DNA of 6,320 bases. Source: Gammaproteobacteria bacterium. Lineage in GTDB: Bacteria > Pseudomonadota > Gammaproteobacteria > Steroidobacterales > Steroidobacteraceae. The position numbers and the translations under genes were made by a program. The notes beneath the pieces were generated by a model. It searched no databases and had not been told where the DNA came from. It was given only the letters and a program-made list of their open reading frames with translations. Shown in pieces: positions 1 to 5,859 of the stretch; position 1 is the stretch's first letter; each line of letters opens with the position of its first letter. The stretch spans positions 1 through 6,320 of the forward strand of contig RFTM01000103.1 of NCBI GenBank assembly GCA_009923475.1, written 5' to 3'.

Positions 1-894
1 CAAGGCCTCTACTCGGCCACGCCCTCCGGCCCGTTCGTGCCCGGCCTCGAGGCCGCGGGCACGGTGCGCGCCGTGGGCGCGGGCGTCGCCACGCACCGGC
101 CGGGCGACCGGGTCATCGTGCTCACCCGTTTCGGCGGCTACGCGACCCGCCTCAACGTCGGCGCGGAATATCTTTGGCCGCTGCCCGAGGGCTGGTCCTT
201 CGAGGACGGCGCCGCCTATCCGGTGCAGGCGCTCACCGCCTGGTACGGGCTGGTCGAGCTCGGTCGCGCGCGGCAGGGCTCCGTGGTGCTCGTGCAGTCG
301 GCGGCCGGCGGCGTCGGCCTCAACGCGCTGCACGCCTTGCGGCGCCTCGGCGCGCGGCCGGTGGGCGTGGTGGGCCGGCCCGCGAAGCGCGAGTGGCTCG
401 CGCGCGAGCACGGCCTAGACCCGGCCTGCATCGTGGTGCGCGACGCCGGCTACGCCGTCGGCCTCGACGGGGCTCTCAGGCACCTAGGCGCAAGCGGCTT
501 CGACCTCGTGTTCGATGCGGTGTACGGCGCGGCGTTCCGCCCGGCCTTCGACCGTCTCGCGCCGGAGGGCCGGCTGGTGCTCTACGGCGCGGCCGATTTC
601 ATGGGCGACGGCCGCCGCCCGGACCCGCTGCGCCTCGCCTGGCGCTGGCTGCGCCGGCCGCGGCTCGACCCGCTCGCCATGATCTCGCAGAACCGCGGCC
701 TGCTCGCCTTCAACCTCATCTGGCTGTGGGGCGAGGCGGCCCGCCTGCCCGAAGCGATGCGCGCGACGCTGGCGCTGATCCCCGAGCGCCCGCGCATCGG
801 CGGCGCCTGGGACTTCGCCGATGCGCACGCCGCGCTCGCCGCGCTGCAATCGGGCGCGACCATCGGCAAGCTGGTGCTGCGCACCGACGCCTGA
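1..894 (+). CDS. Medium-chain (zinc-independent) quinone oxidoreductase-like protein, 5' truncated
   Basis: The frame is open from base 1 and runs 297 residues to a TGA at 892-894, so the true start lies left of the window. The first in-window GTG (37) is not the start, because conserved family sequence (a PFVPGLEAAGTV-type stretch) runs across it. The visible part covers the end of the GroES-like domain (GDRVIVL, about visible residues 35-41) and the Rossmann NADPH-binding domain, with the glycine-rich AAGGVG turn at about visible residues 101-106. No zinc-ligand pattern is seen, which fits the quinone-reductase branch of the MDR superfamily. The later 'SQNRGLLAFNLIWLW' stretch resembles the VAT-1/MDR3-like subgroup. 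Such enzymes use NADPH in the cytosol to reduce quinones or activated enones; the substrate here cannot be told. The C-terminal GKLVLR is the usual family ending. Its downstream neighbour appears to have its own promoter, so the two need not be co-transcribed. Confidence 0.9.
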   Translation, partial: QGLYSATPSGPFVPGLEAAGTVRAVGAGVATHRPGDRVIVLTRFGGYATRLNVGAEYLWPLPEGWSFEDGAAYPVQALTAWYGLVELGRARQGSVVLVQSAAGGVGLNALHALRRLGARPVGVVGRPAKREWLAREHGLDPACIVVRDAGYAVGLDGALRHLGASGFDLVFDAVYGAAFRPAFDRLAPEGRLVLYGAADFMGDGRRPDPLRLAWRWLRRPRLDPLAMISQNRGLLAFNLIWLWGEAARLPEAMRATLALIPERPRIGGAWDFADAHAALAALQSGATIGKLVLRTDA

Positions 895-904
895 GCGGCC
901 CGCC

Positions 905-925
905 GCGCGGCGCAGCCGGCCGCGC
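905..925 (+). terminator. GC-rich hairpin after the oxidoreductase, possible weak terminator
   Basis: A perfect 7-bp inverted repeat (GCGCGGC at 905-911 and GCCGCGC at 919-925) with a 7-base loop begins 11 bases past the oxidoreductase stop. No T-run follows, so it does not look like a classical intrinsic terminator. In DNA this rich in G and C, a 7-bp repeat can arise by chance. The 12-base stretch at 901-912 is also a perfect palindrome. The hairpin lies just upstream of the -10 element of the next gene, in its spacer. Confidence 0.2.
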
Positions 926-937
926 TAGAATGGCGCA
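926..937 (+). promoter_or_regulatory. Putative -10 element giving a leaderless exporter mRNA
   Basis: TAGAAT at 926-931 matches the sigma-70 -10 consensus TATAAT at five of six positions and is the only AT-rich hexamer in this gap. It is followed by a five-base GGCGC discriminator and then the exporter ATG at 937, so the expected start of transcription is the A of the start codon or a base next to it. No Shine-Dalgarno sequence precedes that ATG, which agrees with a leaderless transcript. No recognisable TTGACA-like -35 hexamer lies 16-18 bases upstream (the region is all G and C). The promoter would therefore be weak or depend on another factor. Confidence 0.45.
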
Positions 938-2730
938 TGTCCGATGCCTCATCCGCCGACCGCCCCAAAGCGAAGTCGGTACGCCCGCTGGCCGCCCTCT
1001 GGCCCTTCCTCAAGCCCTACCGCAGCGTGCTCGCCTGGGCGATGGTCGCGCTGCTGCTCGCCTCCGGCTCGATGCTCGCGCTGCCCGTGGCGCTCAAGCA
1101 GCTCATCGACCGCGGCATGTCGGCCGGCAGCGCCGACACCATCAACATCTACTTCATCGCCTTCCTCGGCGTCGCGGTGCTGTTCGGCGCCTTCGCGGCG
1201 ATGCGCTTCTACCTCGTCACCTGGCTGGGCGAGCGCGTGGTCGCCGACATCCGCTCGGCGACCTACCGCAACGTCGTGCGCATGGACCCGCAGTTCTTCG
1301 AGGTGACGCGCACCGGCGAGGTGCTCTCGCGCCTGACCACCGACACCACGCTCGTGCAGTCGATCTCGGGCGTCGGCATCTCCATCGCGCTGCGCTCGAC
1401 CATCAACCTCGCGGGCTCCATCGTGATGATGGGCGTCACCAACCTCAAGCTGCTCGGGCTCATCGTGGTCGCCATGCCCACGGTCATCGTCCCGGTGATC
1501 GCGCTCGGCCGCAAGCTGCGCAAGCTCTCGCGCAGCTCGCAGGACCGCATCGCCGACACCAGCGGGCTCGCCGGCGAGACGCTGAACGCCATCCAGACGG
1601 TGCAGGCCTACACCCTCGAGGACCTCAACACCCAGCGCTACGGCGACGCGGTGGAGGCCTCCTTCGACATCGCCGTGGTGCGCACCCGCGTGCGGGCCTG
1701 GCTGACGGCACTCTCCACCACCCTCGTGGTCGCCGCCATCACGCTCGTGCTGTGGTTCGGCGCGCACCAGGTGCTCGCCGGCCGGATGAGCGGCGGCGAG
1801 CTCGTGCAGTTCCTGCTGTTCGCGGTCTATGCCGGCGTCGCCGCAGCCTCGCTCAGCGAGATGTGGAGCGAGGTGCAGCGCGCCGCGGGCGCCATGGAGC
1901 GCCTCGTCGAGCTGCAGCAGGCGACCCCGGCCATCGTGGCGCCGAGCTCGCCCGTACCGCTGCCCGCGCTCACGCCGGGCGTGGCGGCCGGACGCGTGCG
2001 CTTCGAGGACGTGCGCTTCAACTACCCCTCGCGGCCCGACACGCCGGCGCTCGACGGCTTCACGCTCGACATCACCCCGGGCGAGACCGTCGCCTTCGTC
2101 GGTCCCTCGGGCGCGGGCAAGAGCACCACCTTCCAGCTGCTGCTGCGGTTCTACGACCCGCAGCAGGGGCGCGTGCTGCTCGACGGCGTGGACATCGCCA
2201 GCGCCGACCCGCGCGCCGTGCGCGGCCGCATCGGGCTCGTGCCGCAGGACACCGTGCTGTTCGGCACCACCGCCCGCGAGAACATCCGCTACGGCCGTCC
2301 CGGCGCGAGCGACGCCGAGGTCGAGGCCGCGGCGCGCGCGGCCCACGCCGAGGAGTTCATCCGCGCGCTGCCCGAGGGCTACGACACCTTCCTCGGCGAG
2401 AAGGGCACGCGGCTCTCCGGCGGGCAGCGCCAGCGCATCGCCATCGCGCGCGCCATCCTGCGCAACCCGCCCTTGCTGCTGCTCGACGAAGCGACCAGCG
2501 CGCTCGACGCCGAGAGCGAGCGGGTGGTGCAGCAGGCGCTCGAGGACCTCATGCGCTCGCGCACCACCATCATCATCGCGCACCGCCTCGCCACGGTGCT
2601 GGCCGCCGACCGCATCGTCGTCATGGACCAGGGCCGGATCGTGGCGATCGGCCGCCACGACGAGCTGGTCGCCGGCAACCCGCTCTACGCGCGGCTCGCG
2701 GCGCTGCAGTTCAACGACCGCGCGGGATGA
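937..2730 (+). CDS. ABC exporter half-transporter, MsbA-related (fused permease and ATPase)
   Basis: A complete 597-residue protein with the permease-then-ATPase order of type IV ABC exporters, which act in the inner membrane as dimers. Roughly six membrane segments are visible (about residues 31-51, 73-95, 147-167, 171-191, 256-280 and 288-307). The nucleotide-binding domain follows from about residue 353. All its motifs are intact: A-loop Tyr363, Walker A GPSGAGKST (389-397), Q-loop Gln437, signature LSGGQ (493-497), Walker B LLLLDE (513-518), D-loop SALD (521-524) and H-loop His549. It should therefore be ATPase-competent. The sequence resembles the 'MsbA-related' proteobacterial subgroup rather than lipid-A flippase MsbA itself; the substrate is unknown and may be a lipid or hydrophobic compound. 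The ATG at 937 is chosen because the N-terminal extension is short and a -10 element lies five bases upstream. The stop overlaps the next gene's start (ATGA). Confidence 0.95.
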   Translation: MSDASSADRPKAKSVRPLAALWPFLKPYRSVLAWAMVALLLASGSMLALPVALKQLIDRGMSAGSADTINIYFIAFLGVAVLFGAFAAMRFYLVTWLGERVVADIRSATYRNVVRMDPQFFEVTRTGEVLSRLTTDTTLVQSISGVGISIALRSTINLAGSIVMMGVTNLKLLGLIVVAMPTVIVPVIALGRKLRKLSRSSQDRIADTSGLAGETLNAIQTVQAYTLEDLNTQRYGDAVEASFDIAVVRTRVRAWLTALSTTLVVAAITLVLWFGAHQVLAGRMSGGELVQFLLFAVYAGVAAASLSEMWSEVQRAAGAMERLVELQQATPAIVAPSSPVPLPALTPGVAAGRVRFEDVRFNYPSRPDTPALDGFTLDITPGETVAFVGPSGAGKSTTFQLLLRFYDPQQGRVLLDGVDIASADPRAVRGRIGLVPQDTVLFGTTARENIRYGRPGASDAEVEAAARAAHAEEFIRALPEGYDTFLGEKGTRLSGGQRQRIAIARAILRNPPLLLLDEATSALDAESERVVQQALEDLMRSRTTIIIAHRLATVLAADRIVVMDQGRIVAIGRHDELVAGNPLYARLAALQFNDRAG

Positions 2731-3395
2731 ACGCCGCCTCCGTCGCCGCGCCCGAGGCGGTGCTGTTCGACCTCGACGGCACGCTGATCGACTCCGCGCC
2801 GGGCATCCTCGCCTCCTTCGAGGCGGCGCTGCGCGCCACGGGCTTCCGACCCGCCGTGCCGCTGTCGCCCTCGCTGATCGGGCCGCCCCTCGCGAAGACC
2901 GTCGCGACGCTGCTCGGACGCGACGATCCGGCCGCTGTGGCGGCCATGGTCGCCGCCTACCGCGCCGACTACGATGTGGCAGGCTACCGGGCGACGGCCG
3001 TCTACGAGGGCGTGCCCGAGATGCTGGATGGCCTGGCAAGGGCCGGCATCGCGCTGCACATCGTCACCAACAAGCGCATCGCGCCCACCCGCCTCATCCT
3101 CGACCATCTCGGCTGGACCCCGCGTTTCGCGGGCATCTACGCCCTGGACGCGCTGCAGCCGCACGCCCCCCACAAGCCGGCGCTGGTCGGCGAGGTGCTG
3201 AGGCTCGAGCGCATCGCCGCGGAGCGCAGCTGGATGGTGGGGGATTCAGCCGAGGACCGCCGGGCCGCCGAGACCCACGCGCTGCGGTTCTTCGGCGCGG
3301 GCTGGGGCTACGGCGCGGGATACGGCCCGACGGCCGCGGCGCAGGGCCTGCGCCACCCGTCCGAACTGCTGGCGGCGCTGCCGCCACCCGCCTGA
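2727..3395 (+). CDS. HAD-superfamily hydrolase, phosphoglycolate phosphatase-like
   Basis: A 222-residue cytosolic phosphatase-type protein of normal length for HAD subfamily IA. Motif I is DLDGT at 15-19, with nucleophile Asp15 and acid/base Asp17. Motif II is Thr114 in IVTNK, motif III is Lys150 in HKPALV, and motif IV is VGDSAED at 171-177 with Mg2+-binding Asp173. A helical cap (about residues 24-95) separates motifs I and II, as in phosphoglycolate phosphatases. The substrate could be phosphoglycolate or another small phosphoester; sequence alone does not decide, so no gene symbol is given. The ATG at 2727 is chosen because it overlaps the exporter stop as ATGA, and motif I then sits near residue 15 as usual. 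A weak GCGGG precedes it, so translation is probably coupled to the exporter. A link between the phosphatase and the transported substrate is speculation. Confidence 0.92.
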   Translation: MNAASVAAPEAVLFDLDGTLIDSAPGILASFEAALRATGFRPAVPLSPSLIGPPLAKTVATLLGRDDPAAVAAMVAAYRADYDVAGYRATAVYEGVPEMLDGLARAGIALHIVTNKRIAPTRLILDHLGWTPRFAGIYALDALQPHAPHKPALVGEVLRLERIAAERSWMVGDSAEDRRAAETHALRFFGAGWGYGAGYGPTAAAQGLRHPSELLAALPPPA

Positions 3396-3397
3396 GG
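3394..3397 (+). promoter_or_regulatory. Possible ribosome binding site for the S9 remnant
   Basis: GAGG overlaps the phosphatase stop codon and lies nine bases before the ATG at 3407. It is one of the few purine-rich Shine-Dalgarno-like strings before a start in this window, and would allow the truncated frame to be translated by coupling to the phosphatase gene. Four bases can occur by chance. Confidence 0.3.
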
Positions 3398-3406
3398 TCA
3401 TCCTCA

Positions 3407-3682
3407 ATGTTGCTGTCGGCACCGCTCCGGTCCCTGTCGCCAGTGCCGACGAACGACACATCGACCGCGATGCTCATCTTCCACGGCGACCGCGACCAGA
3501 CCGTCCCCATCGAACAGTCCGAGAAGTACTATGCTGCCCTGAAAGCGGCGGGCAAGGCGGTGAAGTACGTGGAGATCGAGGACTACGGGCACGGCGACTC
3601 GCTGTCCCCGGCGCAACAGGCCAAGGTGCTCAGGATCATCGGAGACTACCTGGCCAAAGATTGCGGGCCGGGCGGCCTGTGA
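3407..3682 (+). pseudogene. C-terminal remnant of an S9 prolyl-oligopeptidase-type alpha/beta hydrolase
   Basis: A 91-codon frame that matches only the last part of S9-family serine peptidase/acyl hydrolases. Residues 22-34 (MLIFHGDRDQTVP) are the strand and loop carrying the catalytic Asp (Asp30). Residues 57-66 (EIEDYGHGDS) carry the catalytic His (His62). The ending KDCGPGGL resembles the natural C-terminus of some family members as I recall them. The beta-propeller or N-terminal part and the GxSxGG nucleophile elbow are absent, so it cannot be an active hydrolase. Full-length relatives are several hundred residues longer. Nothing upstream supplies the missing part, because the intact phosphatase gene ends 11 bases before. 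Family similarity fades within the first 10-20 residues, which places a breakpoint near 3410-3460. By hand count, 3421-3660 is about 63% GC, lower than the flanking genes. Part of this reflects Lys/Tyr/Asp/Ile content, since 80 of 91 codons still end in G or C. A translated small protein cannot be excluded. Confidence 0.75.
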
Positions 3683-3710
3683 AGCGCCGCGGCACAGGGC
3701 GGGCGCTCCG

Positions 3711-4247
3711 ATGCTGACCCTGCGTCCCGCGCAGGCCGCCGACGCCCCGACCGTGCTCGCGCTGATCCGCGAGCTCGCCGACTACGAGCGGCTGCTGGGC
3801 GAGGTCGACGCCACCGAGCAGGGGCTGCAGGCCGCGCTGTTCGGCGCGGCGCCGCGCGTCTTCTGCGACATCGCCGAGTGGCGGGACGACGCGCCCGGCG
3901 GCGCGGCAAGCGGCACGGCGGGCGGCCACGGCGGGCCCGCGGTGGCAGGCTTCGCGCTCTGGTTCTACAACTTCTCGACCTTCCGCGGCCGGCACGGCAT
4001 CTACCTCGAGGACCTGTTCGTGCGCCCGGCGTTCCGCGGCCGCGGCATCGGCCGCGCGCTGCTCGCCGGGCTCGCGGCGCGCTGCGTCCGCGAGGGCCTC
4101 ACGCGCCTGGAGTGGTCGGTGCTCGACTGGAACGCGCCCGCGCTCGACTTCTACCGGTCGCTAGGCGCGCGGGCCATGACCGAGTGGGTGCCGCACCGCG
4201 TCACGGGCGAGGCCCTGGTCGAGCTCGCGCGCACGGCGCGCGGCTGA
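3711..4247 (+). CDS. GNAT-family N-acetyltransferase, spermidine/diamine acetyltransferase-like
   Basis: A 178-residue single-domain GNAT enzyme that should transfer acetyl from acetyl-CoA to an amine in the cytosol. The N-terminus (LRPAQAADAPTVLALIREL) is the usual first strand and helix. The stretch around FYNFSTFRGRHGIYLEDLFV (86-104) is typical of the SSAT-like group. The acetyl-CoA pyrophosphate loop RGRGIG is at 109-114 (R-x-x-G-x-G). Tyr148 in ALDFYRSLGA is at the position of the conserved tyrosine general acid. Residues about 61-77 form a Gly/Ala-rich insert between strands that looks like a flexible loop, adding length over typical ~160-residue relatives. The ATG at 3711 is chosen because it sits directly before the conserved N-terminal strand; AGGG at 3696-3699 is a weak ribosome site. 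Polyamines or small amines are plausible substrates but unproven. It lies 28 bases after the S9 remnant and converges on the Nudix gene. Confidence 0.9.
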   Translation: MLTLRPAQAADAPTVLALIRELADYERLLGEVDATEQGLQAALFGAAPRVFCDIAEWRDDAPGGAASGTAGGHGGPAVAGFALWFYNFSTFRGRHGIYLEDLFVRPAFRGRGIGRALLAGLAARCVREGLTRLEWSVLDWNAPALDFYRSLGARAMTEWVPHRVTGEALVELARTARG

Positions 4248-4259
4248 CCGTCAGCCGCG
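4239..4259. terminator. Palindrome enclosing both convergent stop codons, candidate bidirectional terminator
   Basis: CGCGGCTGA (4239-4247) and TCAGCCGCG (4251-4259) are perfect reverse complements separated by CCG. With a one-base bulge at 4260, three more pairs can form (4236-4238 with 4261-4263). The acetyltransferase stop (4245-4247) ends the left arm, and the Nudix stop (complement of 4251-4253) starts the right arm. The hairpin therefore forms in transcripts from either side. There is no T-run on either side, so it is at best a non-classical terminator or a 3'-end-stabilising stem. Confidence 0.45.
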
Positions 4260-5024
4260 GCGCGCGATCGACTCGCGGGTGGCGAGCGCGGCCTCGACCG
4301 TGAACTCGCCGGCGGCGAGCGCCGCTTCCACCTCGGCGAGGGCCATGCGGCGGAACGACTCGACCTCGCCGTCGCGGCTCACCGGCACGAAGCCCTCGGG
4401 CAGCGCAAGGTCGGCCACGATGACGAGCTCGTCGTGCACGCCGAAGCGCGTCTCGCGCAGCGAGCGGATGACCATGCCCGGGAACTCCATCGCGCGCGCG
4501 AGCGCGCGCGGCACGCCCGCCTCTTCCCAGGCCTCGCGCAGCGCGCAGGCGCGCGGCGTCTCGCCGGCGCCGACGCCGCCCGCGGCGAGGTTGTCGAGCT
4601 TGCCGGGGTCGGCCCGCTTCAGGGCGCTGCGCCGCGCCACCCAGAGACTGCCGTCGGGGCACCAACCGTTGACGTGCACCGCGCGGTTCTGGAGGCCCAA
4701 GGTGCGGAACGCGCCGCGCTCGCAGCGCGCGAGCTCCGCGCCGTGCTCGTCGAGCAGCGCGCTCGGCTCGTCGCGCCAATCGGCGATCAGGCCGAGCGCG
4801 TGCAGCTGCCGCGCCACCGCCTGCAGGGCGCGGCTGCGCGCGGCACGCCGTGCCGGCGATGACCCGCCGCCGCGCCCGGGTTCGACGAGGCACAGGCCGA
4901 CCTCGGCCTCGGCGATGCCTTGCATGCCGCGCAGCGGCACGGCGATGTCGCGGCGCACCCGCCCGCGTATCGCGCCGGCGATCCAGAGAGGCAGGTAGTC
5001 GGCGGCCGGCGGCGGAGCGTCCAT
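4251..5024 (-). CDS. DUF4743 / Nudix hydrolase
   Basis: A 257-residue protein with an N-terminal domain of the DUF4743 type (about 1-115) followed by a Nudix fold. The Nudix box is perfect at 149-171, with the pattern G-x5-E-x7-REAWEEAGV: Gly149, Glu155, Arg163, Glu164, Glu167, Glu168 and Gly170. This gives the Mg2+-binding glutamates for hydrolysis of a nucleoside-diphosphate-linked compound. The KLDNLAAGG stretch just before the box and the DGEVESFR stretch after it (218-225) are characteristic of the subgroup related to the Nudix part of fungal thiamine pyrophosphokinase Tnr3. No thiamine pyrophosphokinase domain is attached. Relatives have been linked to damaged thiamine diphosphate analogues; whether this one acts on them is inference. 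Residues 50-63 (RGGGSSPARRAARS) are a low-complexity loop. Start ATG (5022-5024) lies 12 bases after the stop of the alpha/beta hydrolase, suggesting co-transcription; no strong ribosome site is seen. Confidence 0.92.
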   Translation of the reverse strand: MDAPPPAADYLPLWIAGAIRGRVRRDIAVPLRGMQGIAEAEVGLCLVEPGRGGGSSPARRAARSRALQAVARQLHALGLIADWRDEPSALLDEHGAELARCERGAFRTLGLQNRAVHVNGWCPDGSLWVARRSALKRADPGKLDNLAAGGVGAGETPRACALREAWEEAGVPRALARAMEFPGMVIRSLRETRFGVHDELVIVADLALPEGFVPVSRDGEVESFRRMALAEVEAALAAGEFTVEAALATRESIARRG

Positions 5025-5036
5025 GGCGCCCGGCGG

Positions 5037-5831
5037 TCAGTCCGCGAGGAAACCCACCAGCGCGGCGGTGAAATCCGCCGCCTGCTCGACGTTGGCGAGG
5101 TGGCCCGCATCGAGCACCGACAGCTCGGCGCCGGCGATGCCGTCGGCGAGCTGCTCGCCGCGCTCGGGCGGCGTCGAGACATCCTGCGCGCCGGCGATGA
5201 CGAGGGTGGGCGCGCGCACCTCGCCGAGCCGAGCCGTGAGGTCGAAGCCGCGCAGCGCGTCGCAGGCTTCCGCGTAGCCGCGCGGCCGGGTGGCGCGCAA
5301 CATCTCGCGCACCTGCCCGACCTCGGGCGGCGCGGCCGCAAGGAAGGGCGCGGTGAACCAGCGCTGCAGCACCGGTTCGACCAGAGGCTCCATGCCCTGC
5401 GACAGCACCGTCGCGATGCGCTCGTCCCAGCGCTCGCGCGGCGGGAAATCGGCCGCGGTGTCGGCGAGCACGAGCCGTCGCAGCCGCTGCGGCGCCGTCA
5501 CCGCCGCCTGCAGCGCGATGGCGCCGCCCAGCGACAGGCCGCACCAGTGGGCGCGCGCGACGCCCTCGGCATCGAGCACCGCGAGCGCGTCGTCGAGCAG
5601 GTCGGCCATGCTGCAGGGCGCGGGCGGTCCGTCGCCGAGCGCCGAGCCCCCGTGGCCGCGGAGGGCCATGCGCAGCACGCGGAAGCGCAGCTCGAGCTCG
5701 GCGAGCTGCGGCTGCCAGACCTCGAGGCTCGCGCCCAGCGGATGCAGCAGCAGCAACGGCGAGCCGTGGTTGCGGCCCGACACGGCGTAGCGCAGGCAGC
5801 CGTCGCCGCGCGGGATCTCGTGGGTCAGCAT
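5037..5831 (-). CDS. Alpha/beta-fold hydrolase, 3-oxoadipate enol-lactonase-like
   Basis: A complete 264-residue alpha/beta hydrolase. The catalytic triad is readable: Ser100 in the nucleophile elbow GLSLGG (98-103), Asp217 in IAGAQDVSTPPE, and His244 in DAGHLANVEQ. The oxyanion-hole segment is HPLGAS (30-35) after the LLLL strand. A lid or cap region lies about 125-195. Motif spacing and the QDVSTPPE segment resemble PcaD-like enol-lactonases, which open 3-oxoadipate enol-lactone in aromatic catabolism. No other beta-ketoadipate genes are present here and this group is commonly over-annotated, so a general esterase or lactonase is equally possible. There is no signal peptide, so it is cytosolic. 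The start ATG (5829-5831) lies 28 bases downstream of the cytochrome c' stop. The sequence before it has no clear Shine-Dalgarno element and includes a GCGGCCGC palindrome (5835-5842). Confidence 0.9.
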   Translation of the reverse strand: MLTHEIPRGDGCLRYAVSGRNHGSPLLLLHPLGASLEVWQPQLAELELRFRVLRMALRGHGGSALGDGPPAPCSMADLLDDALAVLDAEGVARAHWCGLSLGGAIALQAAVTAPQRLRRLVLADTAADFPPRERWDERIATVLSQGMEPLVEPVLQRWFTAPFLAAAPPEVGQVREMLRATRPRGYAEACDALRGFDLTARLGEVRAPTLVIAGAQDVSTPPERGEQLADGIAGAELSVLDAGHLANVEQAADFTAALVGFLAD

Positions 5832-5859
5832 GCGGCGGCCGCGGCGTGGCGCATCGCGT

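Noticed and set aside
37..39. GTG as the true start of the oxidoreductase
   Set aside because: Conserved family sequence is already under way before this codon, and the frame is open to base 1. The gene is cut by the window edge.
174..2726. Very long open frame upstream of and in frame with the phosphatase (over 800 extra codons)
   Set aside because: It overlaps the oxidoreductase and the exporter in another frame and gives Arg/Ala/Pro/Gly-rich nonsense. Stop codons are rare in shadow frames at this GC content. Only 2727-3395 has real motifs.
949..3039. A 696-codon minus-strand open frame opposite the exporter
   Set aside because: Its translation is Arg/Ala/His/Glu-rich without any domain motif, and the plus strand holds a fully conserved ABC transporter. 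It is an antisense shadow.
4201..5544. A 447-codon minus-strand frame over the Nudix and hydrolase genes
   Set aside because: It is out of frame with both motif-bearing genes and its product is a low-complexity Arg/Ala string.
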